Shown: positions 1 to 9,937 of the stretch, piece after piece | How the letters are laid out: every line of letters begins with the position of its first letter | How positions within the stretch are numbered: position 1 is the first letter of the stretch | NCBI GenBank assembly: GCA_021596325.1 | Contig: JAKGDA010000023.1 | Coordinates: 434,001-498,000 of the forward strand | DNA length: 64,000 bases | Source of the DNA: Parafenestella ontariensis | Taxonomy: Eukaryota; Ascomycota; Dothideomycetes; Pleosporales; Cucurbitariaceae | Direction: 5' to 3' | Position numbers and translations under genes: made by a program | Notes under the pieces: model-generated | Seen by the model: the letters and a program-made list of their open reading frames with translations, nothing else | Databases searched by the model: none | What the model was told of the DNA's origin: nothing

Positions 1-577
1 ACACTGCCGAAGATCTTCGTTCCGAACCGCAGAAGCGCCGTGCTTTTTATACCGGAAGGTTATATACAGCAACCAATCAAGATAACAGTTTTCCCCCTCC
101 AAATTCACCCAGCGGCCTATCACAAGCCGCGATAAGAGCACCTGCACTTACCTTCCAGAACTTCCCTAACCAGACACCTTTACTTGCAACAACGACAATC
201 TGCCGTACAGCCAGTCATTGTGCCTAGACATGCAGGTAGGTCGGCTCCGGATCTGAAGAGGGAAGTTAGAGGACTCCTTGCCTGCGAAAGGCATGTAACA
301 CGGGCGATCAGGTACGCATCGCTTAATTCCACCGAACAGAGTGCGCTATACAAAACGTGAGCACTTGGCTGCTACCATGTACCTGCCTGTTATGGGACGG
401 AGAACGCGATGGTGCATTTGCTGGCTTTGTGATACATATGTAAGGGCCCTGTAAATCTCAGAGCGCGTGGTGCTTATCATTGGATTTCATGATAGCTGCT
501 TGTTCGTCTTGCGGGACAAGCCGACAAGGACAACTGAGACCTCCAGGCCTTCGAAGGCAGAAGGGAGTGGTGAGGAC
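1..577. other. Leading intergenic region, no gene recognised
   Basis: No reading frame here has a recognisable product. An open frame begins near 467 and runs into the nuclease gene, but its first 93 codons lack protein-like features and the signal peptide starts only at 746. I treat this as promoter and spacer for the secreted nuclease. Confidence 0.5.
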
Positions 578-585
578 TATATAAG
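578..585 (+). promoter_or_regulatory. TATA-box-like element of the nuclease gene
   Basis: The octamer TATATAAG lies 168 bp upstream of the chosen start codon at 746. It is a good match to a TATA box on the correct strand. Distance and match are seen; function is inferred. Confidence 0.4.
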
Positions 586-745
586 TGTGGCGGATATCGT
601 CTCAGTTGAACGTGGACGACAACATTGCAAGGCCCTTCGACTTGAGCTTCCAGCTAGTCGACGAATCTCAGCTCCAACAGGGTCTCCTCGAACAGCTCGA
701 CTCCGGCTCTGCGCCTATATCTTGACCTTCGGTCGATCCAGCATC

Positions 746-1523
746 ATGAAGTCCTCTATCTTCGTCGCTCTGGCCTCAGTTGCCCTTGTTTCCGCCGCAC
801 CAGCACCTCTCGTCGCCCGCGCGCCTCCCAACGTTCCCACCGCCGCCTCCGCCAAAACTATGCTAGCTGGTCTCACGGTCGCTGCCCAGGGCTCTCAAGA
901 TGGCTACTCTCGTGACTTGTTTCCTCACTGGATCACTCAATCCGGGGCTTGCAACACGCGCGAGACCGTCCTTAAACGCGACGGCACAGGTGTTGTTACT
1001 GACTCTGCGTGCGCGTCGACTAGCGGAACATGGGTGAGCCCTTACGATGGAGCTACGTGGACTGCTGCGTCTGATGTGGATATTGATCATATGGTGCCGT
1101 TGAGTAATGCTTGGAAGGTAAGCCATCGAGGCTGTCCGTTACCGGAAAGATATGCTAACCTGTGGTAGTCCGGAGCAGCAAGCTGGACAACCGCTCGTCG
1201 ACAAAGCTTTGCGAATGACTTGACGAATCCACAGCTCCTCGCTGTGACCGACAACGTCAACCAGGCCAAGGGCGATAAGGGACCCGAGGACTGGAAGCCT
1301 GTAAGTCTGCCCTACCATCATACAGACAAGGGAGACGGACATTGACGTTACGGCAGCCGCTAACAAGCTACTACTGCACATATTCGAAGGTAAGGTCGCG
1401 GTACCCAGTGATTTGAAGATTTGCTGACAAAAAAAGATGTGGGTGAAAGTGAAGTCGGTGTACAGTTTGACAATCACCAGCGCGGAAAAGACCGCCTTGA
1501 CGAGCATGTTGAACACGTGCTGA
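746..1523 (+). CDS. Secreted HNH nuclease, DUF1524/GmrSD-C family
   Basis: Four exons (746-1117, 1169-1300, 1357-1389, 1437-1523) encode about 207 aa. The start is chosen because residues 1-18 form a clear signal peptide (MKSSIFVALASVALVSAA). The mature protein has the DUF1524 signature: an Asp-His pair at about residues 114-115 followed by VPLSNAW, then an LLAVTDNVNQAKGDK block at about 147-161 with the conserved Asn and Lys. This arrangement belongs to the His-Me/HNH nuclease fold, so a metal-dependent secreted DNase/RNase is expected. The introns have GTAAG donors and short lengths (47-56 bp), and all joins keep frame. It is convergent with the mitochondrial kinase gene, with only 135 bp between stop codons. 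Substrate and role (nutrition, competition, virulence) cannot be read from sequence. Confidence 0.85.
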
Positions 1524-1658
1524 GAGAACTTGGTGTGAGAAAAGCGGCATTTTGGTTAGACCGATACAGGACTCTCCCGGTGCGGAAGTAGCATATATGA
1601 CTGGTCTATAAGACTCCAATGATAAATTGATGATACACTCTCAGCTGTCTCACTCACT

Positions 1659-3155
1659 TCACCTGTTTTCTTCTACCCTCCCCACCCCTCTCAAACTCAG
1701 ATAGACATCTGTTCCCCATCCCCACAAACTCTGCACTGCAATCCCTCCCCCAAAGTACTCCGCATAAGCCCTCCCCAACGGGAGTCCATAGCCAAGTCCC
1801 GCTAGACTGTTCGCACCGTCGCCCCCGGGTCCTGAGAAAGCATTCAGCGCATCCATGCCGTTCCCTGAGTGCTTGCCAGTCAAAGTCGAGGATGCTTGAT
1901 CGTCGTTGAAAGTGGTGAAACTATAATCCCAGATATGTGTGAGGTTTTCGGGCGAGATACCGCCGCCGCGGTCGCGGATCCGAATTGTCACGCCGGGGGT
2001 GGAGTGTTTGAGAGGAAGGATGTTTGAATCTGCTGTCGGAGATGAAGTGGTAGAGTTTCCGGTGAAGCGTTGTGATGCTATGTCTTCGTTGCCTTGGTCG
2101 ATGTTGTCGACTTTCTCGTTGCTCGTGTTATTCGGATCGCTACGACCCGTGCTCTCTGGTAGTAGTTCTGGCAGAGGAGCGATGGTGACTTCAACACTCT
2201 CGCGCTCCATGCCACTTTCTATCGTGGCGCGAAAAGCGTTCTTGAGGAGCTCTGTGATAATGTATTCGAGGTGGACGGGTATGTGTGCGAATTCGTAATC
2301 AGGTTCTCCGTTCACCACAATGGTAGGTCGAACACCATATTTAAGCTCGCAAATCTCGCCCACCACATTTGCGCAGTGTTCTACAATCTTTGCAGGCTTC
2401 AGCTTGGTGTCAATAACACCAATGTAGCCCGGATTGTCGTCCTGCTCGTGCATAACCTCGGCGTGTGGCTGGCTCGAGAAATGGAGCGATAAGTGCTGCT
2501 CCGCGATCAATCGCGTACCTATCCTCGCCCGCAGATGCTCGTCTAGAAAACGCGTCACATCTTTCGGACTGATGTATTTCCTAGCCTCCAGAAAACCCCG
2601 TGCTAATATACTGATGGTATTCGCGTGCGTTTGGACAAGGTCGGCCATGACCTCGGTAAACTTGACCTCCTCTTCCAAAGTCGTAATCTCCTGCTCCGCC
2701 CATGGTAACAACGTCGAGAGACTATGTATGTAGTTTGAGTGTATCTTAGATACGTGCGGGTTCGACACGACGATGAAGGGTAGGTTGCGGAGCGATTGTA
2801 TACGGTGCGCGAGTCGAGCTGGAAGGATCGAGAGGGTGAAGTTGGCGGAGGTGAGCAGTTGTTGTGTCGTGAGCGGCGGTCTTCCGTGTCTGATTATGGC
2901 GCGACAGCTATTAGCCAAATCCTATACACGCCAGCATCGAAGAAGAGCATACTTGACAAGATCTGCAAGAGTCAACGGATGCAATGGCAAGCTTGCCAGT
3001 CGAGAAATGTCGTTATCGGTGACCGTCCTTGTGTGTAAACCGTGGTGGAAGTTTCCCCTCGCGAACAACGCCTTAGTCGTCCTCCGAGCAGGGCGGGGAC
3101 AACAGGATCGTATGATGTGCGATTGGATGACCAGCGGTCGCTGAACCTGTGCCAT
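1659..3155 (-). CDS. Mitochondrial 2-oxo-acid dehydrogenase kinase (PDK/BCKDK family)
   Basis: Two exons (3155-2953, 2889-1659; 63-bp intron) encode about 477 aa. This family phosphorylates and inactivates the E1 subunit of pyruvate or branched-chain 2-oxo-acid dehydrogenase in the mitochondrial matrix. The arginine-rich N-terminus resembles a targeting peptide. Residues about 65-130 carry the family hallmark DLVKHGRPPL followed by SANFTLSILPARLAHRIQ. The GHKL ATPase part has an N-box (ELLKNAFRAT, about 282-291), a G1 box (DRGGG, about 374-378) and a G2 box (GLGYGLP, about 432-438). A Ser/Asn-rich insertion of about 55 residues separates the N- and G1-boxes. The frame only makes sense after splicing: the split codon gives DLVK-HGRPP. 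Whether the target is PDH (yeast Pkp1/Pkp2 type) or BCKDH cannot be decided. A CACGTG hexamer sits 3 bp upstream of the start codon. Confidence 0.9.
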
Positions 3156-3163
3156 TACACGTG

Positions 3164-4357
3164 ATAATGTGCTTCCTCTGTGCAATTCCCTCGTTTAAAC
3201 CGTATGCGAATAGCTGTTCGAAAGTTGGAAGGACTCAGTATAAATGTGCGTTGAACCTAGTCATTCAGAAGAGCCCACTGGCAATTCAGAGGGATATTCG
3301 GGCGCGGTAGATACGTCTGAAAGATATGGGGAGGTGTGGAGTAACTTCGTTGTGGGAGCAATTGAGTGGTGCGGGCAGCATTGAGTCGAAGCTTTGTCAA
3401 GCTCACGAAGCTCGAAGCGAGCGGTGAGACGGTCGATCACATGAACGTCATACCGCAGATTGTCGGTTACGACGGAAAACGTTTACAAGGCTCAACGGAT
3501 GATAGGTACTCCTAGAGTACTTCGCAGGGCTTTAAGATATTAGTTGATATCTCTAAAAACTTATGAAGTACTCTAGGGCACTGCATCTTGTTTTCCTCAT
3601 CTCTCTGGCTTTGCCTCGTAGCTCACAACCGCACCTGTAACTCCGTTCAAAAGCAATTTCGTGGCGTTCGCATTTCAAAGGATGAACCAAGCTACATGCA
3701 ATGCATGTTAGATTTAATCGCCTTTTTTAATAGTGACGAGGGGAAAGAACTGTGCTAGATGGTATTATCCTACCTAAGTAAACACCTTAAGTCGTTTAAT
3801 GTTACAACTAACATGATCATAAGAAATGTCTTTAATCTTGCTATAGTCTAATATTGAGTTAATGCGACCGTGATAACAATAAAACCTACACTGCTACAGG
3901 GTCATCTCGCGCAAAATTACTCCCCGGTCCTTCAATAACAAATTACAGTCTTAATTTGAAACCATTGAGGACCTCACAGTGGAGTAAAGATCGGAGTGCA
4001 ACTTCACGAACACCCTGTACTGTACTGCATTGGTGTGGAAGCTCCTGCTAATTCAATCGAGCAAGCTGTATAAGCAGGATACAATAAATGAATTAGATGA
4101 ACAAGCAAGCATGCAATCGTCACACAAACATTCAAGCCGAACCATGTGAAGTGTTTATGGGAATCTATTGCTTCTACCTTCTACAAGATGGAATCAGATG
4201 AGATCGAATCATGCTAATTTTTGTACCCAGACGCCGACCATGACCGTGAACAATACCGCATTACTCATAGGCTGGTATTAGATAAGCCTGTCATGCAACT
4301 CTTGAACTGCCATGCCGTTAAACCAAGAACGAAGGAAACTTTTCGACCGCCGAATGC
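3164..4357. other. AT-rich intergenic region, no gene recognised
   Basis: About 1.2 kb lies between the kinase promoter and the 3' end of eEF3. From about 3530 to 4300 it is visibly more AT-rich than the surrounding genes and has stops in all frames. It holds one nested inverted repeat (3511-3577), listed separately. The rest shows nothing recognisable. Confidence 0.5.
3511..3577. repeat. Perfect 13-bp inverted repeat with nested inner palindrome
   Basis: The left arm CCTAGAGTACTTC (3511-3523) is exactly reversed and complemented as GAAGTACTCTAGG (3565-3577). The 41-bp interior contains a second inverted pair, AGATAT (3535-3540) and ATATCT (3547-3552). The element could fold into a two-level hairpin, be a footprint of a small inverted-repeat element, or be chance in AT-rich DNA. 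No target-site duplication is evident. Confidence 0.55.
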
Positions 4358-7300
4358 CTAGTCGTCCTCATCAGAGAAGACCTCCTCGCCACGCTTGCGG
4401 CGGGCCATGCGGTCCTTCTTCTTCTTCCTCATCTCGGAACTAGTGAGCTTCTTCTTCTTTGCTTGGCTGTTTTGACGTTAGCATTAACGAAATATTAGAC
4501 CACAGCGAGACCAAAGACGTACCTTGCGATCTTGTTACCCATGGCATCGAACTGCTCGACTTCTTCGCCTTCATCCTTGCCCAATCGAGGACCAGCACCT
4601 TGGCCCTGTACCCAGTTGTGGCCGGAAGGTGTCATCCTACCATCCATAACAGCCCAGACTTCCTCAGTGAGATCCTTGGTGAACTCAGCCGAGTGAGTGA
4701 TGATAATGACACCACCCTCAAAGGTTTTGATGGCCTTGGACAAGGCACCAAGAGAGTCACGGTCGAGGTAGTTGGTGGGCTCATCGAGCACGATCAAATG
4801 GGGACGCTGCCATGAGCAAGCGGAGAGGACGACCTTGACACGCTGACCACCGGACAGACCGCGCATGCGGGAGTGAGAGACGAGCTCAGCATCGAGACCG
4901 AAGTTGGCGCAGTGAGCCTCGATCTCCTTACGGACCAGAGGACGGAACTGACCGCTGGCAAGAGCCTCCTTCTGATCGACCTCGGCAACCATCTTGGAGT
5001 GGGAAGCCATGATCTCGGAACGAGGAATCCAGGCATTGTCAGCAGACATCATGGGTGTCCACTTCTCGTTCTTCAAGCCGACGTTCTCACCGAGCGCGAA
5101 CGAACACTCATACTCGTACGAGTTCTTGAACTTCCTACGTGAGTTGATACCGATGACACGACGCTGCGAGCCCTCGATCCTGTAGATCTTGTCCATGGCC
5201 TTCTCGTCCTCCTCGGTAACGATCTTGTTGGCGCGGTCCATGGTCTCACGATCCTCACCAGTCTGGAAACGCCACTGAATGTACTCGGAAGGAGTCTTGT
5301 CCAAGTGGTGATCAATATGGGCGAAAGCGTGCTGCTTGATGTAGGCGATACGGATGTTCTCGTGGTGGTAGATCTCACCAGAGGTAGGGACAAGCTCACC
5401 AGTCAAGACGTTGACGAGAGTGGACTTGCCGGCACCGTTGGGGCCAATGACAGCGATACGAGAGCCAAGCGAGCACTGGAAGGTGATGTCGGCAATCTGG
5501 GGCTTGGAGGTACCCTCGTACTGGAAGCTCATGTTGGTGGCACGGAGGATGGCCTTGGCCTTGGTCTTGACACCCTCGAGGAAACCGGGCTCAGGGAACT
5601 TGAACTCCATATCGGAAGCGCTGAGCTCGTGGTAGGACCTAGCCGAGGGCACACGCTTGACGAAGTCGTCGAGGTTACCACGGTAACGCTTCAGCTTGAA
5701 GCGCTCGTAGTGGATAACGTGCTGGATGACATGGTTCAAGAACTTGCTGTCATGAGAAATGACGATGGATGTGCAGGGCGAGTTGATGAGGTAGTCCTCG
5801 AGCCACTTGACGTTCTTGACGTCCAAATGGTTGGTAGGCTCGTCAAGGAGTAGGATATCGGGCTCCTCGAACACAGCACGAGCGAGCGCGAGCTTCATCT
5901 TCCAACCACCAGAGAGCGAACCAATGGGACCGCTGTACATAGCGTCGTTGAAACCGAACTCGTTGAGGGTCTTCGCAACCTCCTCCTGGGGCTTCTCAAT
6001 ACCGACGGACTTGAGCTTCTTCTGGGTCCAGCCGATGACAGTCTCCTCAGTATCAGCAGAGTCCAAGTCGTGCTCGACGTAGACAGTCTTGACCTCGTTC
6101 TGTTTGGGGAAGCCCTCAACCTGCTCGTTGTTGATCGCACGCATGAGGGTGGTCTTGCCGGAACCGTTGGGACCGAGAAGACCGTAACGCTGACCACGCT
6201 TCAGACGAAGGTGGGTCTGGTTGAGCAGAATCTTAGCACCGTAGGCCAAGTTGAATGTGCAGTTGCAGAGATCCTCGCCCTCCTCCTCATCAGGCTCGAC
6301 AGCATTCTCAGCAGCAGCACCGGGAAGGGCGCGCTTGCGGAGAGCTTCGGTAATGTCCTTGGACTCCTCGTCGCCAACAAGGACAGCGACAAAGGGACCA
6401 GCATTTGCCGTCCAGTTGAGCGGCTCGTAGTCCTTCTCGTCGATCAACTGGCCACCGATGGCGCCAATGTAGTTGACAACAGGAGTGAAACGCTCGTCGA
6501 TTTTGTACTTGGAGGGAAGAACAGCCTTGAGGTGGCCAGCAATGGTGGCAATGTCACCGATCTTCTCGAGCTCGGGGATCTTACCGTTCTCGACGTGACC
6601 AACACGGATGAGGGTGTCGAGACCCTGGCGAGTCTTCTCACGAGCCTCGGGATCAGCAAGGTTGTCGTGGTTCTTCTCGAGAGCAGGCATCAGCCTGGGC
6701 AAGAAGGCAGCGACAATCTGAGGGTCCTCGACGAGCTTGCACATGTTGTCGATGATGACGGCCGCCTTACGCTTGATGGCAGTTTCGCGCTCAACGAGAC
6801 CACGCTCAAGCAGGGGAACCATGATGGCAAGAGTGGGCTCGTGGACATCGGTAACGAAGGTGGTGGCACCGAGCAAGTGGATCGTCTCGGGGACGTTCTC
6901 GGGCTTAGCGATACACTTGATCAGCTCGGGAATGAAGCGTTCGATATCCTTGTTGGAGATGAGGGAGCAGAGCGTCTCCATGGTGGTGTAGGCAGCCTTC
7001 TTGACTTCAGGCTTGGTGTCCCACATGGCTCCAGAGATGACGGGGATCAGGTCTGGGACGCGGAAAGCCATCTGTGCGGTAGCGCTCTTGGTGAGGATCT
7101 CGATGCACTTGAGGTCGGTCATCTTTTCCGGCCACTTTTGTGCGTTCTCGAGCGAGTGGATGATGTGGGGGATGATGGCCTTGACGGCGTTGGGGTTCGC
7201 GGCGGCGACGATGGACTCGGCGGCGGTCTGGGCGGCCACCTTGACGCCGCTCATCTTGTCGCCGACAGCGGCCAGCACGTTCGGCAGGAGGGAGACGAGA

Positions 7301-7683
7301 TAGGGCTCAACGGCGGCGGAGACCTGGGCGTGCTGGGCGATGGCGCGGATTGCGTCCAGCGCACGCTCACGGGCGACGGCATCCTTCTTGCTGGCGAGCT
7401 GCTTCTTCAACAGTTCGACGGCCCTGGAGATATTGTCAGAAAAAATGTGCTGTGGTGGGGGAGGGGTAGCGGGGCAAATTTTTGTGTGTTGCACGTACTT
7501 GGTGGGCGCGTCAGCCTCCTCAATGTCGCCGTTGATGAAGGTGGCGATGGAGTTGGCGGCAGCGTTGATCTCGTCCTGGGCCTTGGACACGGTCAACTTG
7601 CTCATCAGCTCCTCGAGAGCCTTGAGCGCCTTCGAGTTCTCCGACTTGACGGCCTTGGCGTCGTGCAAAGCAGCGGGAGCCAT
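4358..7683 (-). CDS. TEF3: Translation elongation factor 3 (eEF3)
   Basis: Three exons (7683-7499, 7423-4523, 4466-4358) encode about 1064 aa. eEF3 is the fungal ribosome-associated ATPase needed at each elongation cycle for E-site tRNA release. An N-terminal HEAT-repeat region (about 1-330) is followed by two ABC ATPase domains. The first has Walker A GPNGSGKT at about 479-486, LSGGWKMKLALARA and LLLDEPTNHLD. The second has GPNGAGKST at about 722-730, LSGGQRVKVVLSA and VLDEPTNYLD, with the chromodomain-like insertion between its motifs. The last exon supplies the lysine/arginine-rich tail ending EEVFSDEDD. The first intron (75 bp) is a multiple of three without a stop, so an unspliced reading appears open, but homology requires removal (APTK-AVELLKK). 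Codon use is strongly biased, as expected for a highly expressed gene. Part of residues 988-1023 is duplicated at 9392-9519. Confidence 0.97.
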
Positions 7684-9391
7684 TTTGCAGGTGGAGGGGT
7701 GAGAGTATTTTTCGTGTGTAGAGGTCGAGGAACGGCGGGCGGAGGTCCTTAAATGGACAAAGGCGGCGGGGGCCTAAAAACTTTTCGGTGAAGGATAGAC
7801 GAAAATCTATCCGGGTATCTCAGATGCACAACCGCGAGAATGTGACTCGCAGCCTCTATGCTACCGGGAGCAACGACACAGAAAGAAAGAACCTTGGGAT
7901 AGCCCAGAGGGAGAGTGACAGAAGAGTGCGCAAAGTCTCAGCGGGCGCGGGCTTTTTATCTCTTGGTGGGCTGCCTCGCTTTGCGAATTTTTTGGCAGGG
8001 GCGTAAGCCGATAAGATTAGCGCCGCCGCAGGGGCCACGTCCCAGTCGGAGGCATCGCCTTCGCTGCACTGAACTGCCCATGGCTTCAATGAGGCCAGCG
8101 AACGGCTAGAAATTTCACTTTGCCGCCTTTTTCTTCTCGGTATGTGGCTTAGTCTCTCTGCTCTATCCTCATAACGGTTGTACTTGAGGGGCAGAGGTAC
8201 ACCGTTGCCGGCAGCAACCATGTCGCAGCCCACGTTCCAAAAGGGCATCTATTTGTGGCGAGTTTCGACATGCGCGCTGACCGCCTTCTCATTCGGAGCC
8301 TAGCCATAGCCAACGACAACCACCCAACAAGTTAAGCGGCTCGGATTATGCAGCACGGAAGATCAGGGACTTGTCCTAGCAGACCAATCCGGAGAACTGC
8401 CACCGCGGTACAGTATTAGGCCTTTAACTGTCCCCATGTACTTTGACTACACCGCTGTTACTCGAGGTAGAAGGCCATCTGTCTACAGAGGCAGATATGC
8501 CGGACACTATTCGTGTAGCCTTGCGGGACCACTGCGCTACGGCTGCCGGCGGAGGCTCCAGACTGGTTCCCAAACTACCTCCCCGATTCTGCCGAAGTCG
8601 AGGCGACTTGAGATTGTTTGCTGCGGGACCTCGCCACTTTCTCCGGGCACCTTTACCCAATCACCACTGTAGTACAAAGGCTCTCGGACGGCAGCAACCA
8701 TGGTTCCGACTATGGTCGAGACTAGCACGGAATATTCCATGTTTCTTCCGCCAGATATCACATTCCTTGGGCGCTCGATGCGCTCGGTATCACAAGTTAT
8801 TAAGCTGCGGCGGGCGTACCTGCCGTAAAAATGCTCGAGCCGTTACCCTGCATTTAGCCTCCCTTCCTCCCATGGCCTAACGCTATCTTGAGCACATCTT
8901 GTGTAAGACTTTTTCTCAGAGCTAGGATCTATACCACGCATCAAAGCCGTCTTTCATCGCCTTCTACTAGTTCTAGAATACAGGTTGTTGATCTATTCAA
9001 AGCCGTGCGCTCAACGCTGTGACCCTCGCTTAGGACTTTTTATCCAGCGGCCCGTTTCCATCACGATAGCACAGGTCGCCGAGCAGCATGTTCTTCAGCC
9101 ATGCGCTCAAATAGTCTCCACAACTTATCGATACCCCAGATTCTCTCTGCTTCAGAGTTCTCCACAGTACGCTTATGCGAATTCGTCATGTCAGCCAAAT
9201 GACTTGCATATCATGACGCGCCTCTGTCCTGCAGGGACGACAACGCACGTTCATGGTTCGGTTCGTCTTTACCTTACATTCTGCGTGAGATCAAACACGT
9301 AGCTCGTCGATCGTCAAATGCCTAGGCCTTACTTTAAGCTACTGTTAGATTTGACACTATCTTAGTATGCGTTGTCGCTGCTCAAAGTGAA
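7684..9391. other. eEF3 promoter and long spacer, no gene recognised
   Basis: The first 100 bp upstream of eEF3 (minus strand) are pyrimidine-rich with a TTTAAGGA element near 7747-7754, compatible with the core promoter of a strongly expressed gene. Several frames of 70-145 codons occur on both strands between 7856 and 8880, but they overlap each other, lack motifs and look like random translations. I see no further gene here. Confidence 0.45.
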
Positions 9392-9519
9392 TTATGGACG
9401 GTAGGATGACACCTCCCGATCACAACTGGGTACAGGGCCACAATTGGGTACAGGGCCAAGGTGCTGGTCCTCGATTGGGCAAGGATGAAGGCGAAGAAGT
9501 CGAGCAGTTCGATGCCATG
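9392..9519 (+). pseudogene. Inverted duplicate fragment of eEF3 coding sequence with an 18-bp tandem duplication
   Basis: Positions 9439-9519 match the eEF3 coding strand at 4620-4540 at 80 of 81 bases, in opposite orientation to the source gene. Similarity continues upstream to about 9392 with a few substitutions. An 18-bp unit (CACAACTGGGTACAGGGC, 9421-9438) is repeated immediately with one change (9439-9456), which adds six codons in frame. The fragment corresponds to eEF3 residues about 988-1023. Its frame stays open from an ATG at 9394 to a TAG at 9559-9561 (55 codons), but the sequence after 9528 has no similarity to eEF3. It lacks both ATPase domains and cannot make an elongation factor. 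It is best read as a recent ectopic copy, although use as part of a transcript cannot be excluded. Confidence 0.85.
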
Positions 9520-9561
9520 AAAAGGTACAACTTAGGAACAAGAGCTTATCTATGTGTTTAG

Positions 9562-9937
9562 GTGCGGCGGAGGACCTCTGTGTCTCTCTACTCTTCATGG
9601 CATGCTTTTCCACGCTTAGAAGTGCAGACGTACCTCCAACAATAACCCCCACGGCCTATGAGAGCGTGAAGTGACATACTTTGGCTTTCAATGCTGAGCA
9701 TATAGTCGTGAGTGCAAGCAGAGCGATGCTAGGGGATAGGTATCGTCCCGACTCAATGATCAGTTCATCATTCTCCACAGGCGAGTATTTACACCCTTCG
9801 TTCTACACCATATCCCAGCTGATAAACATAATTGCTAACTCGCACTTAACTCAGCTTCTCCTTTTCCTTCTTCCTCTTATTGCATATTGCGTTGAGATTC
9901 TTAAACGAGTCCCACATGAGGTCAGCGTATAAGCCAC
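9562..9937. other. 3' flank of the HET gene, nothing recognised
   Basis: This stretch follows the eEF3 fragment and precedes the end of the HET-domain gene. It is AT-rich toward 9780-9900 and probably contains that gene's 3' untranslated region. No coding or repeat signal was found. Confidence 0.4.

Noticed and set aside
467..745. N-terminal extension of the nuclease frame
   Set aside because: It would bury a clear signal peptide behind 93 residues without protein-like character, and a TATA box lies inside it.
6070..7752. A 560-codon open frame antisense to eEF3
   Set aside because: It mirrors the strongly biased codons of eEF3 on the opposite strand. The translation is a Gly/Asp/Val/Leu-rich shadow with no domain.
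7856..8880. Several 70-145 codon frames on both strands
   Set aside because: They overlap one another, lack motifs and splice logic, and do not resemble any family.
9392..9652. Minus-strand frame over the eEF3 fragment
   Set aside because: It is the antisense reading of the duplicated eEF3 piece.
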